64,000 nt of DNA from Nitzschia sp. pyKryTriq1 (GCA_956465555.1 OY101116.1:248001-312000), one strand, 5' to 3'. Counted from the first letter of the stretch, positions 9,773 to 20,637 are shown. The notes: generated by a model from the sequence alone, not told the origin. Program-made: numbers and translations.

Positions 9773-10867
9773 TTATTTCGACGTCGTCTTCATCTTTTCT
9801 AGAGATTTCTTTTCGGCTTCCAACATCTTCGCCTTCTTTTGAAGTTCCTTCGCCGACGACTCCTTTAGCGATGCAAGCTTCTTTTGTTCGGCTTCCAGTG
9901 CCTTGATCTTCTTTTCTTCCTCTTGCAATGACTTTTGAGCTGCAGCCTTGGCCTTCTTTTCCTTTTCCGCGTCCTTCTTCTTTTGCTCCTGTACCTTCTT
10001 GGTATACTTTGTGTATTCCTTTTCGGCCTTTTCCAACTTCTTCTTGGCCGTTTTGATGGCTGACTTGGTTTGTGCGACACTGTTTTCAGCACTCTTCAAT
10101 TCACTGCTGGCCTTGGAGGCCGTCTTGGACAATTCAGACAATTTCTTTTCTTCTACCTTGAGCACGTCCTTGGATTTCGCTGCAGCAATGAAAAACAAGA
10201 TCAAGTAAGGAAGGAAGGAAGTAGAATAGTAAAATCGAAAAAGTACGCGAGTGAGTGATGCATCATGAAGAAGAATGATCTTCCAGCAGCTGCCACCACA
10301 CCAATACCAACGATAGCAATATCACGTACCCGATTTGACAGTCAACTCCTTGACGGCCGTTTCTGGCATCTTTTGGCTCTTGGCCGCCGATAGCTTGTCC
10401 GAATCGGTAATGACAACCTTTTTGGCAGCGGCGACAACCTTTTCTTGATTCTTGAGTGCGGCACTCGCCTTGGCATCCGCCCCCTTGGCGTCCGAGACGT
10501 ACTTGGTGTATTCCTTCAAGGTTTGTTCCGACAGATCCAAATTTTGCTTGGCAACAATCTTGTTCTTTTCTTCGGGTGCCAACTTTTTCACTTCGACCTT
10601 TTCGACCTTGGCAGCCGTGCTGGCAGAAGCTGCAAAGGCGGGTTCGACCGGCAAAACGACACCCGATGCGGAAACGGCAACTACCGAAGCTGCAAAGAAG
10701 GACATCATGGCGGTCTTTCCAAAGTCTGGCATATCACGTGCTGCCATCGCCAGGTCCGTGGTGCTGGCCTGCTGATGCCGATGGGACGACAAGGGAGCCG
10801 GGCAAAAGGCAGTGGCCGTTCCCGAAGCCAACGCCAAGGCAGCAACTGTTTGAACTTGGAACTTCAT
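9773..10867 (-). CDS. Predicted thylakoid-lumen coiled-coil protein, two exons
   Basis: Exons 10867-10330 and 10179-9773, with donor GTACGT and acceptor CTGCAG, sum to 945 nt (314 residues). The N-terminus MKFQVQTVAALALASGTATA is a signal peptide followed by FCP, so Phe sits at the +1 site of an ASAF-like motif and plastid import is predicted. A second hydrophobic stretch near residues 53-80 ends with PAFAASA, which looks like a lumenal AxA cleavage site. The mature part is almost entirely Lys/Ala/Glu-rich coiled coil (VEKVEVKKLAPEE, then KKLEKAEKEYTKYTKKVQEQ and further heptads). The motif KEYTKYVSDAK in exon 1 and KEYTKYTKKVQ in exon 2 hint at an internal repeat. The exact function is not recognised. 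It is divergent from the plastid-type PGP gene at 11509. Confidence 0.78.
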
Positions 10868-11508
10868 TGTTGTTGTATTGTACTGTATTTAGCTAGAGTA
10901 AACTACCGGTAGTAGAGTAGTAAGGAAATAAGTTGCGATTAGGGATGGATTAGTCTAGAAAGAGCGATGCTGGAGATGAGATCGCTGACTCGAAAAGCAA
11001 CAGCGCACCACCACAACATTTGCATTCTCATCCCATATCCATGGTAGCTATGCAGTACTATCGGCCATCGTCGTCGTCGTCATTCTCGCAACGATGAGCG
11101 ACGAGAGCAAGATCCAATGGATTTTGGCCTGTGACGTATGTATGCGCGTTGCGTTGAAGAGGAGAGATCCAAAGCGCACAGAACAACGCCGATTTGGTTC
11201 CAAAAAAGGGCGGCTAAAGGCCAGACCGCGTTAACAATGCTGACGTCGTTGCGAGAAAAAGTTCAGTGACGTGTGTGTCCGGTCCCGCGCACACGGCTCG
11301 TCCACGCATGCACGACGACGCGAAAAAGAAGAAAAGAAAACAGTCGCGACTCGCGACGACGACGACGATGAGATGCATACCATCTTGGATCGCTCTGCTC
11401 TACATACAGTAGCTAATAGAGCAGCACAACGAAAGCCGGTAGCAGCACTATCATCATATTCTGTGACCGTCTAACACAATACTGAGTACACTATCCAACA
11501 ACAGTATT
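10868..11508. promoter_or_regulatory. Divergent promoter region of two plastid-targeted genes
   Basis: 641 bp between start codons facing away from each other (10867 minus and 11509 plus). It contains TGACGT/ACGTCA-like words at about 11130 and 11240, which are possible bZIP sites. No coding sequence is supported inside. Confidence 0.4.
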
Positions 11509-12790
11509 ATGAGATTCGCAGCTGCCACTAGTACTCTGTTTGCCTCGATGGCTTACAATGCTTCGGCATTTGGTGTTCGGCACAGCAGCAGTATTGCCGG
11601 TACTACTACTTTTGCCAGTTCACGCATTGCGAGCAAGCGCGCCTTTACATCGACTGCCTCTCGATTGCATGCCAACGTACTCAAGTTGAGCGAACCCAAG
11701 TCGCAGCTGTTGGATGAAGTGGATGTGTTCATTTTTGATTGTGATGGTGTCATCTGGAGGGTACGTAGTAGCCGGGTACTATAGTATAGTATTCGTCACA
11801 CTGAATACTATATTATTTTTCGATGGAGGAGCAGCCAGAAGCATTGTTCTAAAATTCTTGTTCTTGTTCTTGTTCTGCTGCACATCCGCTGCTCTGCTCT
11901 GCTCTGCTGTGCCACACGTACACGTACACGTACACTTACTCGTACTATCATCGTTCTTATGTACATAGGGAGATTCTTTGATTGATGGAATTCCCGAAAC
12001 GTTGGAAAAGCTTCGAAAGGCCGGAAAGAAAATGTTCTTTGTCACCAACAATTCTACTAAATCTCGTGCGGGGTACAAGAAAAAGTTTGACGGTTTGGGT
12101 TTGAATGCCGTCCCGGCCGAAGAAATCTTTTCGTCTAGTTTTGCCGCGGCCGCCTACTTGGAACAAACCAAATTCAAAGAAACGGGAAAAAAGGTCTATG
12201 TGATTGGTGAAGTGGGCATTTGTGAAGAATTGGATTTGATTGGAGTTCCGTACATTGGTGGTCCTGCCGATAGTAACAAGCAACCCGAGATGGGACCGGG
12301 TGGAAAGATGGAGATCGACAAGGATGTCGGGGCTGTCATTGTGGGATTTGATCGATTCGTCAACTACTATAAAATTCAATACGCTCAATTGTGCATCAAT
12401 GAAGAAAATGCGCAATTCATTGCTACCAACTTGGATGCCGTCACACACTTGACGGACGCACAAGAATGGGCTGGAAATGGAAGTATGGTCGGTGCCATCA
12501 AGGGATGCACAGGACAAGAACCATATGTGGTTGGAAAGCCCAGTCCTTTGATGATTGAATATTTGGAATCTAAATACGGAGTGGATCGAAAGCGAATCTG
12601 TATGGTTGGGGATCGATTGGATACCGATGTGTTGTTTGGAACGGACAATGGATTGAAGAGTCTACTCGTCTTGAGTGGTGTCACATCGGAAGAAAAGCTG
12701 CTCAGCCCCGAGAACGCAATCACGCCCGATTATTATGCGGATGATATCAATGCCTTCTTCGCTGAAGAAACCGCCAAGGTTGAGGCATAA
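11509..12790 (+). CDS. PGP: Phosphoglycolate phosphatase (HAD superfamily, subclass IIA), plastid-type
   Basis: Exons 11509-11760 and 11969-12790 (donor GTACGT, acceptor ACATAG, phase 0) give 357 residues. HAD motif I is DCDGV with Asp77 and Asp79, motif II is FFVTNNST (107-114), motif III Lys lies in VGKPSP, and motif IV is GDRLDTD. This arrangement, with a cap between motifs II and III, fits the p-nitrophenyl phosphatase/PGP family. PGP dephosphorylates 2-phosphoglycolate made by Rubisco oxygenation, the first step of photorespiration. The N-terminus MRFAAATSTLFASMAYNASA|F is a signal peptide with an ASAF motif, so plastid location is predicted. The 208-bp intron holds CTCTG and CACGTA repeats. 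A different HAD phosphatase substrate cannot be excluded. Confidence 0.9.
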
Positions 12791-13246
12791 AAGAGGATGA
12801 TGATGCTGGCGTGTGGTTCGTGTCGGTTCAAGAATATTCATTTCACTATACTGTAGAACTAGCGCTTCTTCATCGAAAGGGAGAATGAATCTAATTACAA
12901 AGAAATGATCGAGGTGTGGTATAGATAAATGGATGTACAGTCTATTCAAAACAAAATTAACAAGGAAAGATAGTGGTGGTGGTGGTGGTGGTATAGTAGT
13001 GTTGGTTGCCATTATTGCGTAGATGCGATGTGAATCTAGTCGATCTTTGTCATCATTCGTATAGTGTCATCATTCTCTTGAAATCATATTGATGCATGAA
13101 TTATAAAACCCTGCCGTGTTGGTTAGGACGGACTAACGAGGCTCACATATGATAGTCGAAGAGAAACGAGAGGACCGAAGAGGAAAAGAAACAACAATCA
13201 ATCGATCATGTGCTGGCGAGGTAAATCAAGAAATCTTGGTGGTGGA
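12791..13246. other. Intergenic, GGT microsatellite
   Basis: A (GTG)n run occupies about 12973-12992. No gene recognised; it probably starts with the PGP 3' untranslated region. Confidence 0.5.
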
Positions 13247-13576
13247 CCGATAAGTGCAGTTTAAGGCTACGAAAAGTTGTATGTGTATGTGTTCTAACTA
13301 GTTGCAAAGTTTGGCGAAGAGCCGAGTTAGTCTTCCTCGTCTCTTGGAGAGGAATTTCGTGGAGCACCATAGTAGTCGCCAAATTCGTCGAAACGGAATC
13401 TTCCTCGCCGAAATTGTGTTCGAACTAGTCCTTGGGATCTTCCCGCGCTCGCTTTCTTCGCGCAATCTGCGCAATTCTTCACTTTGTTCCACGAATTCCC
13501 TCATGGAGGATTCCTTTTTGGCCACGTGGAATCTTGTTTGGGCTAAGTTAGTACCGAGGTTACATAGCTACCTTAA
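13247..13576. repeat. Duplicated unit, copy 1, with inverted end motif
   Basis: It starts with CCGATAAGTGCAGTTT (13247-13262) and ends at CTACCTTAA (13576). It is almost identical to 13891-14218, with a few substitutions and a net 2-base gap. The same 16-base end motif occurs exactly inverted at 13797-13812, so a 566-bp segment 13247-13812 is bounded by 16-bp terminal inverted repeats. A further inverted pair lies at 13558-13576/13598-13616 (about 17 of 19). This suggests a MITE-like element; no clear target-site duplication was seen at its edges. Confidence 0.85.
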
Positions 13577-13796
13577 TTAAATCCGAAGTTTTGTCTTAAG
13601 GTGGATATGTAACCAAAAGTACGAAAATAGATTTTTGATGATGTCACGCGTAGACTCTGGTACATGCGCGCGTAGAGCGACCGAACTATTTTGCTAGACC
13701 ATCACACCTTTCTACATCAATGAATATCCAACCATCATGAAAGTTTCAGCATTAAACTTTATTCGTATCCGTATGCTGAAGATGGTCGCAGGCCAA

Positions 13797-13812
13797 AACT
13801 GCACTTATCGGA
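13797..13812. repeat. Inverted copy of the 16-bp end motif
   Basis: AAACTGCACTTATCGG is the exact reverse complement of the motif that opens both duplicated units (13247 and 13891). It could be the right terminal inverted repeat of a 566-bp element. Confidence 0.85.
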
Positions 13813-13890
13813 TTGGCTTTCCAACTGAAACTGGTACTATGTGAAACTCCATCAAAATTTCTAGATTGTTGCCAGTTGCAGCACGCACCT

Positions 13891-14218
13891 CCGATAAGTG
13901 CAGTTTAAGGCTACGAAAAGTTGTATGTGTATGTGTTCTAACTAGTTGCAAAGTGTGGCGAAGAGCCGAGTTAGTCTTCCTCGTCTCTTAGAGGAATTTC
14001 GTGGAGCACCATAGTAGTCGCCAAATTCGTCGAAACGGAATCTTCCTCGCCGAAATTGTGTTCGAACTAGTCCTTGGGATCTTCCCCCGCTCGCTTTCTT
14101 CGCGCAATCTGCGCAATTCTTCACTTTGTTCCACGAATTCCCTCATGGAGGATTCCTTTTTGGCCACGTGGAATCTTGTTTGGGCTAAGTTAGTACCGAG
14201 GTTACATATCTACCTTAA
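13891..14218. repeat. Duplicated unit, copy 2
   Basis: Second direct copy of the 13247-13576 unit, opening with the same CCGATAAGTGCAGTTT. Differences include TGTGGCG for TTTGGCG, a 2-base gap near 13990, and CCCCCG for CCCGCG. The reading frames of the two copies diverge at the gap. Copy 2 runs directly into the short membrane-protein frame at 14210-14386, so copy 1 may be a displaced duplicate of that gene's 3' side. Confidence 0.85.
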
Positions 14219-14386
14219 GAGAATTCTGCCTACTATAGAAATAATATCGGGGGCATCCTGCCAATCCTGCCGATTCTGCGCCTCTGATGCGACGATGGCC
14301 TTCTTGCAAAGGAAGGATGCAACGAGAATGGCCAAAGCAACAATGGCAACAAGGTAGGTAACAATGATGGTGGTCATGGTAATCAT
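14210..14386 (-). CDS. Possible short single-pass membrane protein or first exon
   Basis: From ATG 14386 a 58-codon frame encodes a strong transmembrane segment (IIVTYLVAIVALAILVASFL) followed by a polar tail. The stop overlaps AAG|GTAGAT, which could be a splice donor. Downstream in the duplicated unit a frame with GRFRFDEFGDYYGAPRN could be a further exon. No family is recognised. It may be a genuine small gene whose 3' exon was duplicated at 13247-13576, or noise. Confidence 0.3.
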   Translation of the reverse strand: MITMTTIIVTYLVAIVALAILVASFLCKKAIVASEAQNRQDWQDAPDIISIVGRILLR

Positions 14387-15405
14387 GGTGATAGTAGCAA
14401 TAGTAGCAATGATGTTGTGTTCAACAAAGTGGGTCAATTCGGAAATTGTGGGGTGAAATCGAAGCGATGTGAGCGATGTTTTGTGTTGTCTGGTGTGATG
14501 GCGGCCGTTTATGTGCGGTTTGATTTGTTATGGTTTGCACTGTTCGCCGGTTTCGCCCTTTGAATCGTCATTTGATTGGCTAGGAAACTGAGGTGCATTA
14601 TGTAGTGTTTCGTCCGCCGTTCGCCCACAAAAAAAATGTTACTGTACTACTTACATACTGAAGGACAGACGAGTGACGTCATTCTCTTGGGAAGACGATA
14701 CGAACGAACGAACGAACGAACTGTCCGTACCCCGTACCCCGTACCGGTAGTACGGTACCACGAACTGTGAATAACCGTGGCAAAGCGCGCGAGCGATCGA
14801 GTGGGTCAGTCAGTCCCTGATTCGGAGTCGTGCGAATTGGAGTTTCTGGTACAAGTCTACACGGCGGGTACGCCCAGTTTTGTCTGCGGATTTTTGCGCT
14901 TTTGTCGGTGAATTTTTTATAAAAGGAGACTTCCGATAATGACCCCCTACTAGTAGTAGAGCTACTGTCGCTGCGCTACCCGGTAGCTACTGTCGCTGCG
15001 CTAGCTCTCCGCTCTCATCGGAACGGCGACTGATCGTTCTCCATCATCACCAACAACCTGCCCCGCAACCCGCAACGCATGCAGCAAATGACGAGAAAAT
15101 GATACAGGTAATACTTTAGTAATACGAGTAAAAACGTTATGTCAGAGGTTCGCTGTAAGTGTCATCAAGAGCAGTAATAAAAAATAATCTTCGGAGAAAA
15201 GTCAAAAGTGCTTGCCAGCGACGATGATGAACCAGGCCCAAAAGTCAGAATCATCATAATATCGAGAATAAAAAGAGCGCTTTCATATTTTGCGAACCAT
15301 ATTACCGCGCCGACTTCTCCAAACCAACCACGAGATAGGCAAGATCCTATTGCTCATCATCTTGAATCATCTCTAATCTCTACTAGACTACAATTGGCGA
15401 ATAAC
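14387..15405. other. Intergenic, upstream of the coiled-coil gene
   Basis: It contains CGAA tetranucleotides (about 14700-14720), GTACC words (14725-14760) and two copies of GCTACTGTCGCTGCGCTA near 14960-15005. The reading frame of the next gene is open upstream to 15208 but has no ATG before 15406, so translation is placed at 15406. Confidence 0.5.
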
Positions 15406-17067
15406 ATGGTCTTCAAACTTTTGAAGAGGGGGAAATCCTCGAGCAACAATCTAGTGGTGTTGGAGGCACAACCAGTAGAAATGAAGACCTACGAAAAGTC
15501 TCAGGAGGAGGGGTCATCGTCCACTGTGCTGGACAGCATAGAAAGTACAGAAGTCTCCTCCGCTTGTTCGCCCCCCTCGAGCAAACAGTCAACAAAGAAG
15601 AAGAAAAGAAAGAGCAAGGAACGAAGCAAATCGGTTGAACCGTTACGTAAACCAAAAAAGAAGACTACGAAGAAAAAAGACAAGTCTACTAGATCATTGG
15701 AAGACCTGCTGATGCCCCCGTCCCTTCATGAGGAAGACGGGATCGGCTGTGCGTCAGAACACTCCAAAAAGGTCAAGACCAAGAGTCTAAACAAGCTGGC
15801 ACGAGTGAGCTCTGAGCCCAACTTGACAAAGAAAAAGGATCGGACCAAGTCCTCAGCCAAAAGAAAGTCCTCCGTGCCAACCAACATTGACGCTCTACTT
15901 CTAAACTACCCGGATGATGCAGGCGACGCTCCTGTTCGAAAGCAAAAGAACTCACTGGACACTGGCAACCTCGCTGCCAGTCTTGATGCACTCCTTCCCA
16001 AACGGGCGAGCATCGGCGATATCGATCAGTACGCTGTTCCTCTGACTCCTTCGGCTTGTGGCATTCACCGAGGACTAATAGCATTGGTGGCTTCACCAAT
16101 TAGTACAAGTAGTCAGTCGGAATGGCGGCGAGCATCGAGCATCTGCCCGTGCTCACCCTCGGTGCATCGGAGCAACTATGGCTCTGACAGAAAATCTCAC
16201 CCTGATGGAGACTTGGAAAAGTGTATTCAGTACACTAATAAAATGATGAGTCATTTATCATCACACGATTCCTCCTTGGCATCCGATATTGCTGAACCGG
16301 AGTGCATTGTGCTGGAGGATTCTGCCTCGGTTGGCGTATATACCAACACTACTACCAAGTTTGACCAAGACCGTTCCCTCCGAGAGCTAGACCGTTCCCT
16401 CCGAGAGATGGAACTTGACGAAATGTTGCAATTAGAAAAACACCGCAGCGATGATCTTGCCAGAAAGGTGGCAGCATTGGAAAAGAAAATTTGCGATTTG
16501 CAATCCGAGAACGAACGAGTGAATGCCAAGATGCGGCGGGAACAACGTGATACTGAACGAACCATGTTAGAAAAAGACAAGGAGATCTACGAGCTGAGCG
16601 ACGCAGTCAATCGAATCCTGGAAGCAGAGCGGAGTTTCGATGCGCCCCGGGGAGGAGCAGCTCGTGCGCTGCATTCCAGCATCAACCAATATCGTTTGGA
16701 AGCTGAGCTGGAGCAAGCGAATGCCAAGTTGGCCACGACAGAAAAGTGCTTGTCAGATGTGCGACAGGATAACAACCGACTGAGTGCCGAAATCGAATGC
16801 TATCGATACAATAGCAAATCACCTGCCATGCAAGCTGTTGAGGCGTTTCTCCAAATAGAGAATGCTAGACTACAAGAACAACTGCGGTTTAAGGACGAAA
16901 GCATTGGGCATCTCATGGAACAGCTAAGGAAAATCAAACAAGCCCAGCCTTCCATTGACGGATCCTTGCAGCCGCGTGTCACGTCGGACATGGATACTTC
17001 GGGCCATGCTGGCCCCCATCGCTTGATCAGAAGACTGTCCGCCAGGTTCCTTTCAGAGGTGGAGTAG
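15406..17067 (+). CDS. Hypothetical basic coiled-coil protein with three repeated S/N-x-D/E-x-LL motifs
   Basis: Single exon, 553 residues, starting at the first ATG (15406). The N-terminal third is very basic and Ser-rich (KKKKRKSKERSKS near 64-76), consistent with nuclear or cytoskeletal localisation. Three similar short motifs lie in it: SLEDLL (97-102), NIDALL (160-165) and SLDALL (192-197). The middle has Ser/Pro-rich RRAS and RVSSEP sites that look like phosphorylation targets. From about residue 320 onwards there is a long heptad coiled coil with a 21-bp tandem duplication (DRSLREL/DRSLREM, DNA about 16369-16407). No catalytic domain was seen. Function unknown; a scaffold role is only a guess. 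It converges with the gene ending at 17290. Confidence 0.7.
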   Translation: MVFKLLKRGKSSSNNLVVLEAQPVEMKTYEKSQEEGSSSTVLDSIESTEVSSACSPPSSKQSTKKKKRKSKERSKSVEPLRKPKKKTTKKKDKSTRSLEDLLMPPSLHEEDGIGCASEHSKKVKTKSLNKLARVSSEPNLTKKKDRTKSSAKRKSSVPTNIDALLLNYPDDAGDAPVRKQKNSLDTGNLAASLDALLPKRASIGDIDQYAVPLTPSACGIHRGLIALVASPISTSSQSEWRRASSICPCSPSVHRSNYGSDRKSHPDGDLEKCIQYTNKMMSHLSSHDSSLASDIAEPECIVLEDSASVGVYTNTTTKFDQDRSLRELDRSLREMELDEMLQLEKHRSDDLARKVAALEKKICDLQSENERVNAKMRREQRDTERTMLEKDKEIYELSDAVNRILEAERSFDAPRGGAARALHSSINQYRLEAELEQANAKLATTEKCLSDVRQDNNRLSAEIECYRYNSKSPAMQAVEAFLQIENARLQEQLRFKDESIGHLMEQLRKIKQAQPSIDGSLQPRVTSDMDTSGHAGPHRLIRRLSARFLSEVE

Positions 17068-17289
17068 TCTAAAATTTCCCGCCGAAACAACAATAACCAT
17101 CAACCATATTAGTTATATTTTGCAATTTGAAACAGTGTGAATACAAATGTGATTTTCAATAATATTATGATAATGATGATGATTGATGATTCCGTCGACG
17201 CGAGTGTATTTTTACGTCAACTGTCTGTCTGTACGAGTGGGTACTATGAGGAGTCGACTGACTTCGTCGACGACTACTCTACTACCATA

Positions 17290-19053
17290 CTAGACCATGT
17301 CTTTTTCTGAAGAATCCAAGACGGGATTAGGAGCCTGTGGAGATTCCTCGGGTAGTTGTTGTTCTGCTACTGGCGGCGGTTTGACCATTCGGGCCTTGAG
17401 TTTGCGTCTCTCCGAAAGCGCATAGATCGCGATAGCCAAGGCTATGGTCAAAGGAATCGTGATGGAGAGGGCCAGCACTGTTCTTTGTTTCTTCTCTTCA
17501 TCATCGGTACTAGTAGTAGTACTGTCGACTTGATTTCCGAGATTGGCGTCCCCTGCTTCATCCCCTTCGATTGGCTCAACTTCGATTCCTCCTTCGGGGA
17601 CTCCACCTTCGCCACTGGCCGTGACGCCTTTTTGAATTTCATTGGCCCCGGAGTCCCCTTGGAGATCCATAAAGATGATATCACTGATACCTTGGGCGAG
17701 AATGATTGAATTCAACAGTACATTGACGTCTCCTGCTGGATTAAACTCGAGTGCTACGAGCTGATCCATCCGCGGCTGGCCTCCAAAGTAGGGAGTCGTA
17801 TCCACCTCCACTGTCCAAGCGACTTTCGATAATTCCGAATCATAGGCCGTGACGTAGACATTCTGTTTCTGGTCAATCGTTGGATCATTGAATTCGACGT
17901 GTCCTCCCACAAAGACGTGATCATCGGAGCAGACAATCTTCAATCCTGTTCGGTCAGAGCCGTTCAATTGGACTTGCTTGGTGATGATGCGTTTCTGGAC
18001 GTCAATCTTGATCACAAAGGCGCCACCCTCGTTGGTTCCGGAGAACACTCCGTCGGTAGTGCCGACGACAAACAAATCCAATCCAATGAGACACATGTCA
18101 CTGACAAAATCATTTGTTCCTCCCGAGGAGATGCGAATCGACCCCCTCGTTTCTATCTCTTTCGTTTCATCATTGATAAAAGTATCATCTACTCTTCCTG
18201 TGGCAGGGTTGATAAAGCCCACATAGCCGTCCCAATCATTCCAATCGGAATTTGTATTTTGCCCGTAGGCATCTCCCGATCCATTGGTGGAACCACAGAT
18301 AATCACGTTATGGTCCGCAAAGAGCATCTTGGAAATCGTCGCCGATCCGTGGGTGAGTTCATCAATGCTCTTCCAGTCCACAACGCCCGTTTGAGGATTC
18401 AGTTTGAGGATATGCGGTGTGTGTTGCGCCTGATCTTGCGACAAGGTCAAGGGATCCGTAAACTTCTCCCAGTACGCCATGATGGCGACTAAATTCGTGG
18501 CCCGGTCCACTCCAAATCCATTGTAGACGGGCTGATTCCCGATATCGTGCAAGGCCACATAGACAAAGTCGTCCGTCGGATCCCCGTCATCGATCGCCAC
18601 GGGAATTTTCCCCTGCAAGAGAGGAAAGGTGCTTCCCGCAGTCGGATTGTCCGTTCCGACTCCATCAATGTTCAAGACCGTGGTTTCATTGCCATCAATG
18701 CCGACCACAATCCCCACTCCGTCGGGATTGTTGTTTGCATCTTGCAACACCAGTGCCCCACCCACACACAGCTGCGGGCTTTCAAAGGGAAATTCATGCC
18801 AGGCCCCCGTCGAGTCGGCAATCAACACGAAGCAATCCGTATCCATCTTGCCGGCGATCGTCAATTCGTCCGTCCCATCGTGAAACTGGGTCATGATAAT
18901 CATGGGGCGTCGTAACGGGACAAAACGGGACAATCCCGTCGCCCAGGAATTATCGGTTTCGGAGCGGACAATCCATGCGGCATTCGAGACGGCAGGAAAA
19001 AATCCCACCAACGATAACAACAACAACAACATGCAATAGTCGTGATGAGACAT
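17290..19053 (-). CDS. Type I membrane protein with propeller-like repeats (paralogue A)
   Basis: Single exon, 587 residues, ATG at 19053. Residues 1-25 form a signal peptide ending near SNA|AW. The ectodomain contains several WDGYVGFINPATG and LFVVGTTDGVFSG...GGAFVIKID units that resemble the SBBP-type beta-propeller repeat (D-x-[FY]-V-x-K-[IL]...W...G). Near residues 524-544 there is one transmembrane segment (VLALSITIPLTIALAIAIYA), followed by a basic stop-transfer SERRKLKAR and a short Pro-rich tail. It is clearly related to the protein encoded at 26946-28985 on the other strand. The likely role is a cell-surface or endomembrane receptor/adhesion-type protein; ligand unknown. Confidence 0.82.
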   Translation of the reverse strand: MSHHDYCMLLLLLSLVGFFPAVSNAAWIVRSETDNSWATGLSRFVPLRRPMIIMTQFHDGTDELTIAGKMDTDCFVLIADSTGAWHEFPFESPQLCVGGALVLQDANNNPDGVGIVVGIDGNETTVLNIDGVGTDNPTAGSTFPLLQGKIPVAIDDGDPTDDFVYVALHDIGNQPVYNGFGVDRATNLVAIMAYWEKFTDPLTLSQDQAQHTPHILKLNPQTGVVDWKSIDELTHGSATISKMLFADHNVIICGSTNGSGDAYGQNTNSDWNDWDGYVGFINPATGRVDDTFINDETKEIETRGSIRISSGGTNDFVSDMCLIGLDLFVVGTTDGVFSGTNEGGAFVIKIDVQKRIITKQVQLNGSDRTGLKIVCSDDHVFVGGHVEFNDPTIDQKQNVYVTAYDSELSKVAWTVEVDTTPYFGGQPRMDQLVALEFNPAGDVNVLLNSIILAQGISDIIFMDLQGDSGANEIQKGVTASGEGGVPEGGIEVEPIEGDEAGDANLGNQVDSTTTSTDDEEKKQRTVLALSITIPLTIALAIAIYALSERRKLKARMVKPPPVAEQQLPEESPQAPNPVLDSSEKDMV

Positions 19054-20637
19054 GATGATGATGATGATGATGATGCTGAGTCAGAGTATGTTAATGTTGA
19101 TGGGAAAACAGCAAAATAACGAGCTTCTTGCTTTGGTTGTTCAGACCGACGGCTCTGACTCGTCTCCTACTAGTACAGTATTATCCACAGATTATGAGTC
19201 GGTAGTCTACTAGCTACTAGAGTAGAGAAAGGAAGTGTGGATGGGATAAGGTGGGAAGGTCGGTTCGATGTCGAGAGCGATGACACAAGCTGGCGGGTGG
19301 AATTAGATGAAGAGTACAAAGCAAAAAGTAAAAGGACCGAGATAATAGACAACGAGCCGACATACCGGTAAACGTACACAGGTACAGTCAACTACCTAGT
19401 TTACCGGTACGTAGCGCGAATTCTCGTAGAAAAGAAATCCCCCGGCGCGCAGGCGCGCAGATACTACGCACGATCGCGAAAAATCGAACAACGAACCCCT
19501 ACCGAAAATGTCCAATTCACGCCTATTCGATGCACTCTAAGAACACTAAAGGAGGAGTCCTCATTATTATTCGGGGCGATGCAATTTTGAAACGTTTGGA
19601 ATATGCCCTTAGGCAGGGCGAAGACATTTCGTTAACTACGAAGAATGTTTACTTAGGGATCGAGGATGTGACGATGTCTGGCCTTGATCGCGGTCGATCC
19701 TGTCACGTACCAGAACAACCGGGAATCAAACTGCGCGCTGTCTGTCTACCAGTACTGGTACCAGCAGCAGGTATGTACAGTAATTGTATTGTAGTACAGG
19801 TACAGTAGTACGGTAGGTGTATTTCGATACCTACTAGAGCCTACCCCCCCCCCCCTACTACAGTAAGAAAATCATTGACTAGTACTTGTCGTCGTAGTCT
19901 AGTATTGGTAATACAGTACAAGTTGAAACATCTTCAGTTTGACAAGATTTAGACTTGGTGGTTTGTTGGTAGTCTACTAGTACTACTGCTCATAGTAGGA
20001 GTGAGGAGCGAACCTGCCGTAGAATAAAATTGGTGATTCCTCAGCACCACCAGCAGGAGCTGCTGCTGCTGCTGGGTGGTACTACAGTACAAGTACTGGT
20101 ACGACGGTACGAGGAAGTTCTTGGTGCGATGATCCAAGGGTCGTGCGTTGTTCTTGTTCTTCTTCTTGCCGGCCTTGTTGTGAATTTGAGTTCTTGTTCA
20201 GCCATGATGAGCAGGTCACCAGCATGAGCAGGATGATAAGGGTGGCCGCGTTCTCGTCGTGACATCCAAAAGAAGAAGTACCACCACCACTACAAAAACA
20301 ACCACAGTAGTAGTCCTAGTACTAGGCGGAGGCAGCATCTACCTGAAGTAGTCCTACTGCTAGTAGAGTGGACATCCTCTACAGACAATACCGGAACCGC
20401 ACTACAATATGGAAACGAACGAGCTTGCTACTACTTTTGTGTATTGAACTCAAGCCTTGTTGCTACTCGACTTCTATTCGCTCTCAAGACTGAGTAATAG
20501 TCTAGTAGGGGCATCCACCAACCACTTCTGCCTAACCATTTGCACTCCATCGACCACGTACTGTCTGCAGTCGCCCAATCAATCAATCAATCAATCATCC
20601 ACCCATCCGATCATGCTCTGCGAGATATTGCATTTTT
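19054..20637. other. Intergenic with simple repeats
   Basis: It holds an (ATG)n run at 19052-19075 just before the start codon of the minus-strand gene, a C run near 19845-19855, dense GTAC words (19380-19410, 19745-19815, 20080-20105) and (AATC)n at about 20577-20596. A plus-strand frame at 19530-19808 (92 codons, ATG) has no recognisable similarity. No gene is supported. Confidence 0.5.

Noticed and set aside
19530-19808. 92-codon ATG frame on the plus strand
   Set aside because: No similarity, no targeting or domain signal, and it runs into GTAC-rich repeat DNA.
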